Assembly (NCBI GenBank): GCA_011523765.1
Contig: WTGA01000067.1
Span: forward strand, 1-35,954
DNA length: 35,954 nucleotides
Reading direction: 5' to 3'
Source: Gammaproteobacteria bacterium
GTDB lineage: Bacteria; Pseudomonadota; Gammaproteobacteria; Arenicellales; Poriferihabitantaceae
This document shows, piece by piece, positions 16,990-25,931 of this stretch. The translations under genes were made by a program, and so were the position numbers. Under the pieces are notes generated by a model. The model made no database searches. It was not told the origin of the DNA and was given only the letters and a program-made list of their open reading frames with translations. The first letter of the stretch is position 1. The number at the start of each line of letters is the position of its first letter.

Positions 16990-18663
16990 ATGCGTTCAGG
17001 CCGCCTAGACAAATCACGGTCCATCCAGGCCCCCACCGGGACCCGGCTGAACTGCAAAAGCTGGCTGACCGAGGCTGCGTACCGGATGATCCAGAACAAC
17101 CTGGATGCCCGGGTCGCTGAAAAGCCCGAAGAGCTCATTGTGTACGGCGGAATCGGGCGGGCGGCACGGGATTGGGCATGCTTCGACAAAATTCTCGCTT
17201 GCCTCCGGGTCCTGGAGGAGGATGAAAGCCTGCTGATCCAGTCGGGGAAGCCGGTGGGGGTTTTCCGGACCCATGCCGATGCACCACGGGTTCTGATCGC
17301 CAATTCCAACCTGGTGCCCGCCTGGGCCAATTGGGACTGCTTCAATCGGCTGGACCGGGCCGGGTTGATGATGTACGGGCAGATGACGGCGGGCTCCTGG
17401 ATCTATATCGGCAGTCAGGGGATTGTCCAGGGCACGTATGAAACATTTGCCGAAGCCGGCCGCCGGCATTTCGGCGGCAAAACCCAAGGCAAGTGGATCT
17501 TCACCTCCGGTCTCGGCGGAATGGGGGGTGCACAACCCCTCGCCGCCACCATGGCCGGATATTCCATACTCTGCGTGGAATGTGATGAATCCCGCATCGA
17601 TTTCAGGCTGCAGACCCGGTACCTGGACCACAAATGCAAAACCCTGGATGAAGCGATGGACCGGATCGAAACGGCCTGCAAACAGGAAGCCGCCATTTCC
17701 GTGGGATTGCTGGGCAACGGTGCCGAAGTCATTGCAGAGCTGGTCAAAAGAGGCATCCGGCCTGACCTCGTCACCGACCAGACCTCTGCCCACGATCCGG
17801 TGAACGGCTATCTGCCCGCAGGATGGAGTCTGGACAAATGGCGGCGGGAAATCAAAAACAATCCGCAGCGGGTCGCCAGCGAAGCCCGGAAGTCCATGGC
17901 ACAACATGTAGAGAGCATGCTCACATTCCACAGGCAGGGCATCCCCACCGTGGATTACGGCAACAACATACGGCAGGAGGCCCTGAATTACGGGGTCGAA
18001 AATGCGTTTGATTTCCCGGGTTTTGTGCCGGCCTATGTCCGTCCCCTGTTTTGCCGCGGCATCGGACCCTTCCGGTGGGTGGCCCTGTCCGGGGACCCGG
18101 AAGATATCTACAAAACCGATGCGAAAGTCAAAGAGTTGATTCCCGGGGACCGCCATCTGCATCACTGGCTCGACATGGCCCGGCAACGCATCCGTTTCCA
18201 GGGCCTGCCGGCGCGAATCTGCTGGGTCGGACTGGGGCAGCGGCACCGGCTGGGACTCGCTTTCAATGAGATGGTGCGCAACAAAGAGCTGAAGGCGCCC
18301 ATCGTGATCGGCAGGGACCATCTGGATTCCGGCTCGGTCGCGAGCCCCAACCGTGAAACCGAATCGATGATTGATGGCTCTGACGCCGTATCCGACTGGC
18401 CGCTCCTGAATGCAATGCTCAGCATCTCGAGTGGGGCAACCTGGGTCTCACTGCACCACGGCGGGGGAGTGGGCATGGGGTACTCCCAGCACGCCGGGCT
18501 GGTCATCGTGTGCGATGGCAGCCACGCCTCGGACGCACGCATTGCCCGGGTATTGTGGAATGACCCGGGGTCCGGAGTGATGCGTCACGCCGATGCCGGG
18601 TACCGGGAGGCCAAGCAGTGCGCACGGGAGCACCATCTTGACCTCGCTGCCATCGAACTCTAG
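16990..18663 (+). CDS. hutU: Urocanate hydratase
   Basis: Converts urocanate to 4-imidazolone-5-propanoate using tightly bound NAD as an electrophile. The 557-aa length is standard. The sequence shows [27 protein letters not shown], the glycine-rich [11 protein letters not shown] and the NAD-binding VECDESRID. It also has [14 protein letters not shown] and the C-terminal [13 protein letters not shown]. With hutI it forms the start of the plus-strand arm. No truncation or missing block is seen. Confidence 0.95.
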   Translation: MRSGRLDKSRSIQAPTGTRLNCKSWLTEAAYRMIQNNLDARVAEKPEELIVYGGIGRAARDWACFDKILACLRVLEEDESLLIQSGKPVGVFRTHADAPRVLIANSNLVPAWANWDCFNRLDRAGLMMYGQMTAGSWIYIGSQGIVQGTYETFAEAGRRHFGGKTQGKWIFTSGLGGMGGAQPLAATMAGYSILCVECDESRIDFRLQTRYLDHKCKTLDEAMDRIETACKQEAAISVGLLGNGAEVIAELVKRGIRPDLVTDQTSAHDPVNGYLPAGWSLDKWRREIKNNPQRVASEARKSMAQHVESMLTFHRQGIPTVDYGNNIRQEALNYGVENAFDFPGFVPAYVRPLFCRGIGPFRWVALSGDPEDIYKTDAKVKELIPGDRHLHHWLDMARQRIRFQGLPARICWVGLGQRHRLGLAFNEMVRNKELKAPIVIGRDHLDSGSVASPNRETESMIDGSDAVSDWPLLNAMLSISSGATWVSLHHGGGVGMGYSQHAGLVIVCDGSHASDARIARVLWNDPGSGVMRHADAGYREAKQCAREHHLDLAAIEL

Positions 18664-18730
18664 GCAATGGGACCGGCTCCCCGGCCGTCCGGGCACACCC
18701 GCTAACTGAATCGCTTGCAATCCGACCGGC

Positions 18731-19732
18731 ATGGACCGCATCCATCTCACCTACCTCAACGGCCCGGACATTGAAGCGCTCGCAATGACCGACCGTGAAA
18801 TCCTGGATGCGGTCGAAGGCGGTGTGCGGGATGCGGGAAGGGGCCAAACCGTCCTGGAACCCCGCGTGCACCTGATCCCGGAACCGGAATCCAATGGCCA
18901 TTTCAATGTGTTGCGGGGCTATATCGCCACCCAAAATGTGGCCGGGGTCAAGATCGTCAGCGATTTCCTGGACAATTACCAGCAAGGGCTGCCATCGGAA
19001 ATGGCGCTGCTCAACCTGTTTGATCCACGGACCGGAGTTCCCGTCGCCGTCATCGATGCCACGGCCATCACGGAAATGCGGACCGGGGCGATGACGGCGG
19101 TGGGGGCAAAATACCTGGCGCCCCCGAACCCGAGAATTCTGGGACACATCGGGGCACGAGGGACGGCATACTGGAATGTGCGGCTGCTGGACCACCTGTT
19201 CCATTTCGACGAGATCCGGGTGCATTCCCGCCGCCGGGAAAGCCGGAATGCTTTCGCGGATACCCTGGCCCGGGACCTGGGAAGGCCGGTGACCGTCACC
19301 GGCAACTGGCAGGAATGCCTGGAAGATGCCGACATCATGGTGGAAGCCTCCCGGCTTCCGGAACCCGCTCCGCTGTTCAAGACCCGGTGGATCAAAAAAG
19401 GGGCGCTGGTGGTCCCTTACGGCACCATGAGCGCGCTGGAAACGGACCATACCGATGCAATGGACAAAATTGTGGTGGATGACCGTGGCCAGATGAATTC
19501 GGGGCCATTCGGGGCACTGCGGCCGCACATCAATGCCGGCAAGGTCAGCCCCGAGACCGTCCACGCGGAGATCGGGGAAATTGTTGCGGGGTCCTTGCCC
19601 GGACGGGAAACCGGGGATGAGACGATTCTTTTCTGGCACCGGGGCCTGGCCACCAGTGACATCGCTCTGGGCATGGCGATGCTGGACAAGGCCGCAAGGC
19701 TCGGTTACGGGCAAACCCTGCGTTATGCCTGA
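18731..19732 (+). CDS. Ornithine cyclodeaminase / mu-crystallin family protein
   Basis: An NAD(P)-dependent enzyme of the ornithine cyclodeaminase superfamily, 333 aa. VAGVKIVSDF carries the conserved substrate-site lysine region, ATAITEMRTGAMTAVGAKYLA is the typical helix after the substrate loop, and GHIGARGTAYWNV is the nucleotide-binding turn (G-x-x-G-x-A/G variant). Members include ornithine cyclodeaminase, alanine dehydrogenase-like enzymes and 1-pyrroline-2-carboxylate reductases. Sequence alone does not decide. It lies 67 nt after hutU on the same strand. A role in imino-acid reduction would fit the D-amino-acid and hydroxyproline genes nearby, but that is inference. Confidence 0.75.
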   Translation: MDRIHLTYLNGPDIEALAMTDREILDAVEGGVRDAGRGQTVLEPRVHLIPEPESNGHFNVLRGYIATQNVAGVKIVSDFLDNYQQGLPSEMALLNLFDPRTGVPVAVIDATAITEMRTGAMTAVGAKYLAPPNPRILGHIGARGTAYWNVRLLDHLFHFDEIRVHSRRRESRNAFADTLARDLGRPVTVTGNWQECLEDADIMVEASRLPEPAPLFKTRWIKKGALVVPYGTMSALETDHTDAMDKIVVDDRGQMNSGPFGALRPHINAGKVSPETVHAEIGEIVAGSLPGRETGDETILFWHRGLATSDIALGMAMLDKAARLGYGQTLRYA

Positions 19733-20073
19733 CGGCTCCCCGAGTCCGGCTGGACGGGAAGAACCGGTTTCCCCGGCCGATACCCGGACTCGCCGGACCG
19801 CCATCCATGGCTGGTTTGCCCGGGCGCAGGGGGCCGGCCATGCACCGGGGAAAGGGGGTTGCGGGATGCGGGGAGCCGCCGCGATGACTCCAGGACGCGG
19901 ACCCAAACGCCCGGGCCGTGGTTGGGGCCGCTGTTTTCTGCGACCGGGAGGACAACCGAACCGGCCGCCTGCCCATTGTATTGCACTGCCAAGGTATACT
20001 TGGCCCGCGTTTTTACCGGAACCGGGCCGGGTTGCAGCCTGAACCATCCAGACACCACCCAGTACTCATCGCC
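19733..20073 (+). other. Intergenic region with a palindrome before the enoyl-CoA hydratase gene
   Basis: No gene is seen in these 341 nt. The left part is very GC-rich. The right part, about 70-90 nt before the hydratase start, turns AT-rich and contains an inverted repeat, so the hydratase/synthetase pair may have its own promoter rather than reading through from hutU. Confidence 0.35.
19988..20004. promoter_or_regulatory. Operator-like inverted repeat
   Basis: GCCAAGGTATACTTGGC has perfect 6-nt arms (GCCAAG/CTTGGC) around GTATA and contains TATACT, which could be a -10 box. It ends 69 nt before the ATG of the enoyl-CoA hydratase gene. A repressor bound here would cover the promoter. The regulator is unknown. 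Confidence 0.4.
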
Positions 20074-20886
20074 ATGAACTACGAGACCATCGAACTTTCA
20101 CAACAGGGGCCGATTGCCCGGATCATGCTCAACCGGCCGGAAAAACTGAACGCCATCAACCATGCCATGCTCACAGAACTCGACACGGCCCTGGACGAGA
20201 TCGAGCAGGACGACCGCATTCTGGCCCTGGTCCTGAACGGCAATGGCCGGGCATTTTGTGCGGGGTTCGATTTGTCTGCCGGGATGGAAACCAACCGGAA
20301 AGGCGTGAACGACTGGCGACCGGCCCTGCAATACGACCTGGATATCATCATGCGGTTCTGGCGCTTGAGCAAGCCGACCATCGCCGCCGTGCATGGCTAC
20401 GTGCTGGCCGCCGGTTTTGAGCTGGCCCTGGCCTGTGATCTCACGGTCTGCGACGAGGAAACCCTCTTCGGAGAACCCGAATTGCGGTTCGGCAGCAGCA
20501 TCGTTGCCCTGCTTTTGCCCTGGTATACCAATCCGAAAAGGACCAAGAAACTGTTGCTGAGCGGACAGGACCGGCTCCCTGCCGAAGAAGCCCTGCAGAT
20601 GGGGATCGTCAATGAAATCGCCGACCCGGGGAAGGTGCTGGACCGCGGGATTGCCCTGGCCCGGGAAATCGCGCTGATGGACCCGGATTCCGTGAGGCTC
20701 ACCAAACAGGCCATCAACCGCACCTATGAAATCATGGGGATGAACCAGGCGCTGGACATGGGGGTGGACACCGCCGTGCAGATCGAATCCATCGAAACGG
20801 CCCTTCGGCGCGAATTCAACCGGGTTCACCGGGAAAAAGGCCTGAAAGCCGCCCTGAAGTGGCGGGAAGACCGCCTGGAGAAATAG
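20074..20886 (+). CDS. Enoyl-CoA hydratase/isomerase family protein
   Basis: Crotonase-fold protein of 270 aa. LNRPEKLNAIN (near residue 22), GNGRAFCAGFDLS (about 55-67, first oxyanion-hole region) and KPTIAAVHGYVLAAGFELALACDL (second oxyanion hole, about 98-121) are all clear. FGEPELRFGSS follows, with the glutamate positions expected for hydratases. The exact reaction (hydration, isomerisation, decarboxylation) cannot be fixed. The start at 20074 is where crotonase-like sequence begins; the open frame continues upstream without homology-like content. It lies 16 nt before an ADP-forming acyl-CoA synthetase gene. The pair probably activates an acid to its CoA ester and processes it. Confidence 0.88.
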   Translation: MNYETIELSQQGPIARIMLNRPEKLNAINHAMLTELDTALDEIEQDDRILALVLNGNGRAFCAGFDLSAGMETNRKGVNDWRPALQYDLDIIMRFWRLSKPTIAAVHGYVLAAGFELALACDLTVCDEETLFGEPELRFGSSIVALLLPWYTNPKRTKKLLLSGQDRLPAEEALQMGIVNEIADPGKVLDRGIALAREIALMDPDSVRLTKQAINRTYEIMGMNQALDMGVDTAVQIESIETALRREFNRVHREKGLKAALKWREDRLEK

Positions 20887-20902
20887 GCTCCGGACCGCCA
20901 CC

Positions 20903-22990
20903 ATGCCTGGACACCGACTCGATCCCCTGTTGAAACCGGGGTCCATTGCCCTGGTGGGTGCCTCCGCCCGGGAAGGCAGCCCGGGTTTTCAATTGGCGAA
21001 CATGGTGGTCCATTCCGGCTACCGGGGGAAAGTGTTTCCGGTGAATCCCGGATATGCGTCCATCCTGGGAAAACCCTGTTACCCGGATCTCAAGTCCCTT
21101 CCGCAGGCCGTCGACCATGTGGTCATGGCGGTTTCCAATGCACGGCTGGAGGCGGTGTTGACTGAAGCCATTGAGCAGGGTGCCAGGGCGGGAACCATTT
21201 ATGAAAACTGCTACCTGGAAAATGACCGCGAGCCGCCGCTCAAACAAAGACTGGCCTCCCGGGCCCGGGCTTCGGATTTTCAATTGTGCGGCGGAAACTG
21301 CATGGGGTTCTACAATGTCTGCGAGGAGTTGTATGCCGGCCTCTACCCCTTCTCCGGCAGCGTCCCCCAGGGCGGCATCAGTTTCATTGCACAATCCGGC
21401 TCCGCATTTGCCAGTCTGGCCCACAACGGCTGCCGCCTTCGGTTCAATCTCTGCGTTTCCAGCGGAAACGAAATGGTGACCACCCTGGCCGATTACATGT
21501 CCTGGTCCCTGGAACAGGACAACACACGGGTCATCGGGCTGTTTCTGGAAACGGTCCGCGACCCGGAAGGATTTACGGCCGCACTTCGGACCGCCGCCCG
21601 GAAAAGAATTCCAGTGGTGGTTCTCAAGGTGGGCAAATCGCCTCTGGGGGAAACCCTGGCGAATACGCACACCGGTGCGATCGTCGGCAATCACACCGCC
21701 TACCAGGCCCTCTTCAGAAAATACGGTGTCATCGAGGTCAACGACCTGAACGAGCTGGCCGCGACCCTGATGCTGTTCCAGGCCGACCGCCGTGCCGGCC
21801 CCGGAAAACTGGCCAGCATCCAGGAATCCGGAGGCTTTCGTGAGCTCGTTGCCGATGGTGCCCATGAGCTGGGCATTGAGTTTGCAGCCATCAGCCGCCA
21901 GACCAGGGAAACCATCCAGGAACAACTGGAGCCCGGGCTGGTTGCGGAAAATCCCCTGGATGCCTGGGGAACCAACCAGAATTTCGAAGAGCGCTTCTAT
22001 GCCTGCCTTTCGGCGCTGATGAAGGATGAGAACGTCGCGGCCGGCATGTTTTTCACGAATTTCAAGGACGATTACTACCTGACGGAAGCCTTTTACCGGA
22101 ACATCGAACGGGTCAGCCGGGAAACGGTCAAGCCCCTTGCCATGGTCAACTGTTATTCGGATCTGGTGAACCTCCGCCTGTGCCGACGCAGCAGTGCGCT
22201 GGGCATTCCGCTGCTCGATGGTTCGAGGGAGGCCCTGCTTGGAGTCCGGCACCTGTTCGATTTTCGCGACTTCATTCCCGAGGACGCACTCACGGCATCC
22301 CCCCCGGATTTTGATGAAAAAACGGTGGCCAAATGGAAAACCCGTCTTCGAGGCCGGGCTGGAGAGACCCTGGGAGAGGCGGAATCCATGGACCTGTTGC
22401 GCGATTTCTCCATCCCGGTGCCCGATCACGCCATGATCGACAACCGGGATGACCTGCTCAAGGCGGCCGGTGAAACCGGATATCCCGTTGCCCTCAAAAC
22501 CGCGGCGACTGGAATCCATCACAAAACCGACCACGAGGGAGTGGCCCTGGATATTGCCAATGAAGCCGACCTGGTCTTGCGCTATCGGGAAATTGCGGAC
22601 CGGCTCGGTCCCCGGGTGCTGGTATCCCGGATGGTCGACCGGGGAACCGAGGTTGGCCTGGGAATGCTCAACGATGAGAAGTTTGGTCCGGTGATCATGG
22701 TCTCCGCCGGCGGCGTGTTCATCGAATTACTGGCTGACCATGCGGTCGCCCTGGCACCGGTGACCCGCCGGGAGGCCGACCGAATGATCGCATCCCTCCC
22801 GCTCGACACCCTGATCCGGGGCACCCGCGGCCGGCGGCCTGAAGACCGGTCCGCACTCCTTGACGCCATCGTCGCGTTCTCCGGGATGGCTGACTGCCTC
22901 AGGGATCACATCGTGGAAATGGATGTCAACCCGGTCATTGTTGCCCGCAACGGGGCGGTGGCGGTCGATGCATTGGTGGTTGCCCGGTAA
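20903..22990 (+). CDS. Acyl-CoA synthetase (NDP-forming), fused alpha/beta
   Basis: Single-chain ADP-forming acyl-CoA synthetase of 695 aa. Domains in order: CoA-binding Rossmann domain (about 1-125, SIALVGASAREGSPG), succinyl-CoA ligase-like domains (about 150-450) and an ATP-grasp domain (about 475-695). The phosphohistidine region is THTGAIVG (His256). The ATP-grasp part includes GYPVALKTAATGIHHKTDHEGV, MVDRGTEVGLGM and a C-terminal VEMDVNPVIV, where metal ligands are expected. It activates a carboxylic acid with CoA and ATP, releasing ADP and phosphate. The acid is unknown. It is co-directional with the crotonase gene 16 nt upstream. Confidence 0.88.
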   Translation: MPGHRLDPLLKPGSIALVGASAREGSPGFQLANMVVHSGYRGKVFPVNPGYASILGKPCYPDLKSLPQAVDHVVMAVSNARLEAVLTEAIEQGARAGTIYENCYLENDREPPLKQRLASRARASDFQLCGGNCMGFYNVCEELYAGLYPFSGSVPQGGISFIAQSGSAFASLAHNGCRLRFNLCVSSGNEMVTTLADYMSWSLEQDNTRVIGLFLETVRDPEGFTAALRTAARKRIPVVVLKVGKSPLGETLANTHTGAIVGNHTAYQALFRKYGVIEVNDLNELAATLMLFQADRRAGPGKLASIQESGGFRELVADGAHELGIEFAAISRQTRETIQEQLEPGLVAENPLDAWGTNQNFEERFYACLSALMKDENVAAGMFFTNFKDDYYLTEAFYRNIERVSRETVKPLAMVNCYSDLVNLRLCRRSSALGIPLLDGSREALLGVRHLFDFRDFIPEDALTASPPDFDEKTVAKWKTRLRGRAGETLGEAESMDLLRDFSIPVPDHAMIDNRDDLLKAAGETGYPVALKTAATGIHHKTDHEGVALDIANEADLVLRYREIADRLGPRVLVSRMVDRGTEVGLGMLNDEKFGPVIMVSAGGVFIELLADHAVALAPVTRREADRMIASLPLDTLIRGTRGRRPEDRSALLDAIVAFSGMADCLRDHIVEMDVNPVIVARNGAVAVDALVVAR

Positions 22991-23026
22991 GCCTGGTCCC
23001 GGTCGCCAATGGAGTCCCGGTAGACG

Positions 23027-23365
23027 ACCATTCAGGCCGTGACACTCCTTGGACGCCGCATGGAACTCGACCTCATCCAAACTGCGCTCATCGTGGATTT
23101 TGCAGAAGATAATCTTCAGCAATTCCTGGAAAGCATCGGGTTTCTGCAACCTCTGGTTTCCGGCAATGTAATGGTGTCTGCGTCGGAACGCGAACAGTAG
23201 CGCATCGGACGAAGCCGCCTTGAGCTGGTCAAATCGTGGACGCTCAATTTCATCTTCCGTTCGCCCTTTGCCGGGGATGTCCGGGATCTCTTCGAATCCG
23301 ACCATTCCATCCGTGTTGACACGTCTCAGGAAAAATAGGGGCCAATCCATCGCGTTGGCCAGGGC
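23027..23365 (-). pseudogene. N-6 DNA methylase / restriction gene fragment
   Basis: About 110 residues on the minus strand match, from memory, an internal part of type I-like N-6 DNA methylase subunits: EIERPRFDQLKAASSDALLF, HYIAGNQRLQKPDAF, ELLKIIFCKIHDE and EFHAASKE. There is no start codon, no catalytic NPPF/SAM motif and no continuation on either side. It sits between the convergent acyl-CoA synthetase gene and the ammonia-lyase homologue. It looks like a deletion remnant of a restriction-modification gene that once occupied this gap. Confidence 0.65.
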
Positions 23366-23420
23366 GCCGCTCCGGCGGGTTCCGGAAATTCCCGAGCCCG
23401 GGCCGGACCGGACTGAAAAA

Positions 23421-24932
23421 TCACTTCCCGACATGGGGGATTTCGGCCCGTTCGATCTTCTGCGCCAACACCTCGATCTCTCCCCCCATGGGCCGGTCAT
23501 CTCCAAGCCTGGGAACCACCTCTCTCACGGCGCTGTACAATTCGGCGATCGCCGAAGAGGACGGGGCCAGCTGTCCACTCAGTTCAAGAGCCTGGGATGC
23601 AAACATCATTTCCATGGCCGCCAGGTGCCGGCACCGTGCCAGTGCCTTCCTGAGCGACTGCGCCGCCAGTGGAGAGTGGGGTTGTATATCCTCCATACCA
23701 TCTGCATTGACCCCCGGCCAGTGGCCGACCGGAGCCGTCAGCATCTTGATTTCGGCCAGCGTGGATTCGGCGAGCTTCATGATCGGGGCAAAGCCGTTTG
23801 AATTCGCTCCCGGGGAGGCCAGGAACTGGGGCAGGCCGCTGAACCGCTGGCTCAGCAGTTTCTCCATCCTGGCCAGTTGGGTTACTGCCAGCTGCAATAC
23901 CGACCGGCTGACCGTTTCCACGGCAACGGTGAGATGGGCGGCATAAAAACCGCCGCTCGATACGATTGCCTGCTTCTTGACATCGACAACCGGACTGTCT
24001 GAAGAGGCGTTCAACTCGGCATTCACGGTCTCCCGTGCAAATTTCACCGCCGACAGCGCGGCACCATGCACCTGGACGGCATTGCGGATGGACAACGGGT
24101 CCTGGACGCTCCGGGCCCGGTCACTGTCGACGGATTCACTCCCCAGCAACTGCCTCAACCGGCCCGCAACTTCGATCACCCCGTCCTGCCCGCTCAGGCC
24201 GGCAACAAACGGGTCGATGGGAGAAGGGTTTGCACGGAAAGCCTGCAGGGTCATCGCCGTCGCCGCCTGGACCGCATCCATGAGCACGGAAGCCTCGTAC
24301 ACGGCAAAGGCGGACAGCGTGGCCGAGAAACCGGAATGGTTCGCAAGCACCAGCCCATCCTTCGGCCCGAGATCCAGGGGCCGCAACCCGGCAATCCGCA
24401 GGGCGTCCCGTGCAGGCACAATGTGATGCCGGGCATCATACATCCGGCCTTCGCCAATGAATGCCAGCCCCATGGTTGCGCCCCAGCACAAGTCGCTGGC
24501 ACCGATGGACCCCCTGCATCCAACGACCGGCGCAAGATGACGGTTCAGGCACTCCCGGATAAACTCCCCGATATGCGGCGAGGCCCCGGAGACACCGATT
24601 GCCAGGGAATTCAATCTGGCGATCATGGCCCCGCGGATGATCTCCACGGGCATGGGTTCACCCAAGGAATGCCCCCGCCCGCGCAACACCTGGTAGGAAA
24701 ATGTCGACTGTTCCTCGTCACTGAGCCGGTGGGTCACCTTTGCTCCCAACCCGGTGGTCAGGCCGTATACCGCCTCGCCTCCAGCGGCTGCTTTTTCAAC
24801 CACCTGCCGGGCATCGGCGATTCTTGTTTTCGATTCCTCCGAAAGATCAAACCTGAATTCCCGGCCCCGGGAATAGCGGACGAGCCGGTATATCCCGAGA
24901 TTGGTGCCGTTCAGGACAATGGGCACGCTCAT
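23421..24932 (-). CDS. Histidine/phenylalanine ammonia-lyase homologue with altered MIO triad
   Basis: A 503-aa protein of the HAL/PAL/TAL family by overall layout: VYGLTTGLG with the catalytic tyrosine (near residue 56), the MIO region at about 141-150, VQDPLSIRNAVQVHGA with the conserved arginine, and SSDSPVV. The MIO region reads RGSIGASDLCWG. Where HutH has Ala-Ser-Gly-Asp-Leu, this protein has Ala-Ser-Asp-Leu, as if one glycine were lost. NGTQ is replaced by ANHSG, and the HAL substrate residues are not conserved. It may be an unusual lyase or aminomutase, or a MIO-free enzyme. Start is the ATG at 24932. It probably shares an operon with the desaturase gene, 15 nt away. Confidence 0.75.
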   Translation of the reverse strand: MSVPIVLNGTNLGIYRLVRYSRGREFRFDLSEESKTRIADARQVVEKAAAGGEAVYGLTTGLGAKVTHRLSDEEQSTFSYQVLRGRGHSLGEPMPVEIIRGAMIARLNSLAIGVSGASPHIGEFIRECLNRHLAPVVGCRGSIGASDLCWGATMGLAFIGEGRMYDARHHIVPARDALRIAGLRPLDLGPKDGLVLANHSGFSATLSAFAVYEASVLMDAVQAATAMTLQAFRANPSPIDPFVAGLSGQDGVIEVAGRLRQLLGSESVDSDRARSVQDPLSIRNAVQVHGAALSAVKFARETVNAELNASSDSPVVDVKKQAIVSSGGFYAAHLTVAVETVSRSVLQLAVTQLARMEKLLSQRFSGLPQFLASPGANSNGFAPIMKLAESTLAEIKMLTAPVGHWPGVNADGMEDIQPHSPLAAQSLRKALARCRHLAAMEMMFASQALELSGQLAPSSSAIAELYSAVREVVPRLGDDRPMGGEIEVLAQKIERAEIPHVGK

Positions 24933-24947
24933 CACGGGTCCCGCGGG

Positions 24948-25850
24948 CTAACGACGGTCGATGGAGTGCAGGATTTGGCGATTGACGGCAACATAACCGG
25001 TGGCAAGGAAGTGGAGGTGCGGCCCGGCAAGGCGATGGGCGGCTGCCAGCTGATGAAACGGAATCGACGGCCAGACATGGTGCTCCACGTGATAGCACAT
25101 GTTCCAGCACAGGAACCGTACCAGGCGATTCGTGACGGTCGTCCGGGTATTCTCAAGCATGCTGGCCACCCTCGGGCAAAGCGTATGTTCCGCAAGCAGG
25201 AACCCTCTGAGGAATGGCTGTCCGACCAAAACCGGAATGATCCAATACCTGAGAATTTCCGCAAAGCCGACAAGCATTCCCCCGGTCAATACCGCCGCGT
25301 ACAGCAGCAGGAACCACCGTGCCTCCCGGACGATGGCAGGACGTTTGTCCCGGTGGATATAATGGGCATTCGCATCCCCCGATGCGAAACGGCACAGGAG
25401 ACCGGCCTGCCCGATCCAATAGGGCAGCCCGGAAACCTGCCACAGGTACCGGGACCACGTTTCCGGCTTACCGGTATCCAGTTCCGGGTCCTTGCCCTCC
25501 ACTTGCGTAAAGCGGTGATGGGCCATGTGAAAGGCCTGGAAATACCGCGGCGGTAGCAGGATGAGAAAACCGCAGACCCCGCCGACCGCCGCGTTCAGGC
25601 GTTGGGTCCTGAATGCCGTTTTATGGATCGATTCATGCAGTGGCGCGAAAACGAATACCAGCAGGATACCCAGGACGATGCTCAGCAAACACTGCAATGC
25701 CCAGTGGGTGGCGGCTCCCAGCGCCCACCCGGCCAATCCGATCAGCGCGACGTGTATTGAAAACTGGAGCAGCCCCCTGATATCATTTTTCCGCATCAAC
25801 GGTTTCAACTCCGCCGGACCGGCCAGCGGGCTGGATTCATGGGTTTTCAT
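24948..25850 (-). CDS. Membrane fatty acid desaturase family protein
   Basis: An integral-membrane di-iron enzyme, 300 aa. The three histidine boxes are HESIH (72-76), HMAHH (108-112) and HVEHH (254-258), with an extra EHT at 221-223. Hydrophobic segments lie at about 28-48, 52-70, 90-105, 180-200 and 203-220. The family includes acyl-lipid desaturases, carotene ketolases or hydroxylases and other hydroxylases, and the substrate is not evident. It is upstream of, and co-directional with, the ammonia-lyase homologue. Divergent from the GTP cyclohydrolase gene, with 81 nt between starts. No good Shine-Dalgarno is seen at the chosen ATG. Confidence 0.82.
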   Translation of the reverse strand: MKTHESSPLAGPAELKPLMRKNDIRGLLQFSIHVALIGLAGWALGAATHWALQCLLSIVLGILLVFVFAPLHESIHKTAFRTQRLNAAVGGVCGFLILLPPRYFQAFHMAHHRFTQVEGKDPELDTGKPETWSRYLWQVSGLPYWIGQAGLLCRFASGDANAHYIHRDKRPAIVREARWFLLLYAAVLTGGMLVGFAEILRYWIIPVLVGQPFLRGFLLAEHTLCPRVASMLENTRTTVTNRLVRFLCWNMCYHVEHHVWPSIPFHQLAAAHRLAGPHLHFLATGYVAVNRQILHSIDRR

Positions 25851-25931
25851 TCAAAAAATCGGCAAATTTCAATATCGTTTTGTGTCCTGCTGGAGTACGC
25901 TTAACCTAAATCACAGGAATCCCAATATACC

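Noticed and set aside
20816-22534. 572-codon open frame on the minus strand
   Set aside because: It is antisense to the acyl-CoA synthetase gene, is low-complexity Gly/His/Arg-rich and has no domain. It is a by-product of GC-rich codon bias, as are similar long frames at 15619-16968, 17014-18321, 18503-20047, 24066-25556 and 27932-29878.
22727-23506. 259-codon minus-strand frame treated as one gene
   Set aside because: Only its middle (23027-23365) resembles a methylase; both ends are shadows of neighbouring genes, so it is listed as a fragment.
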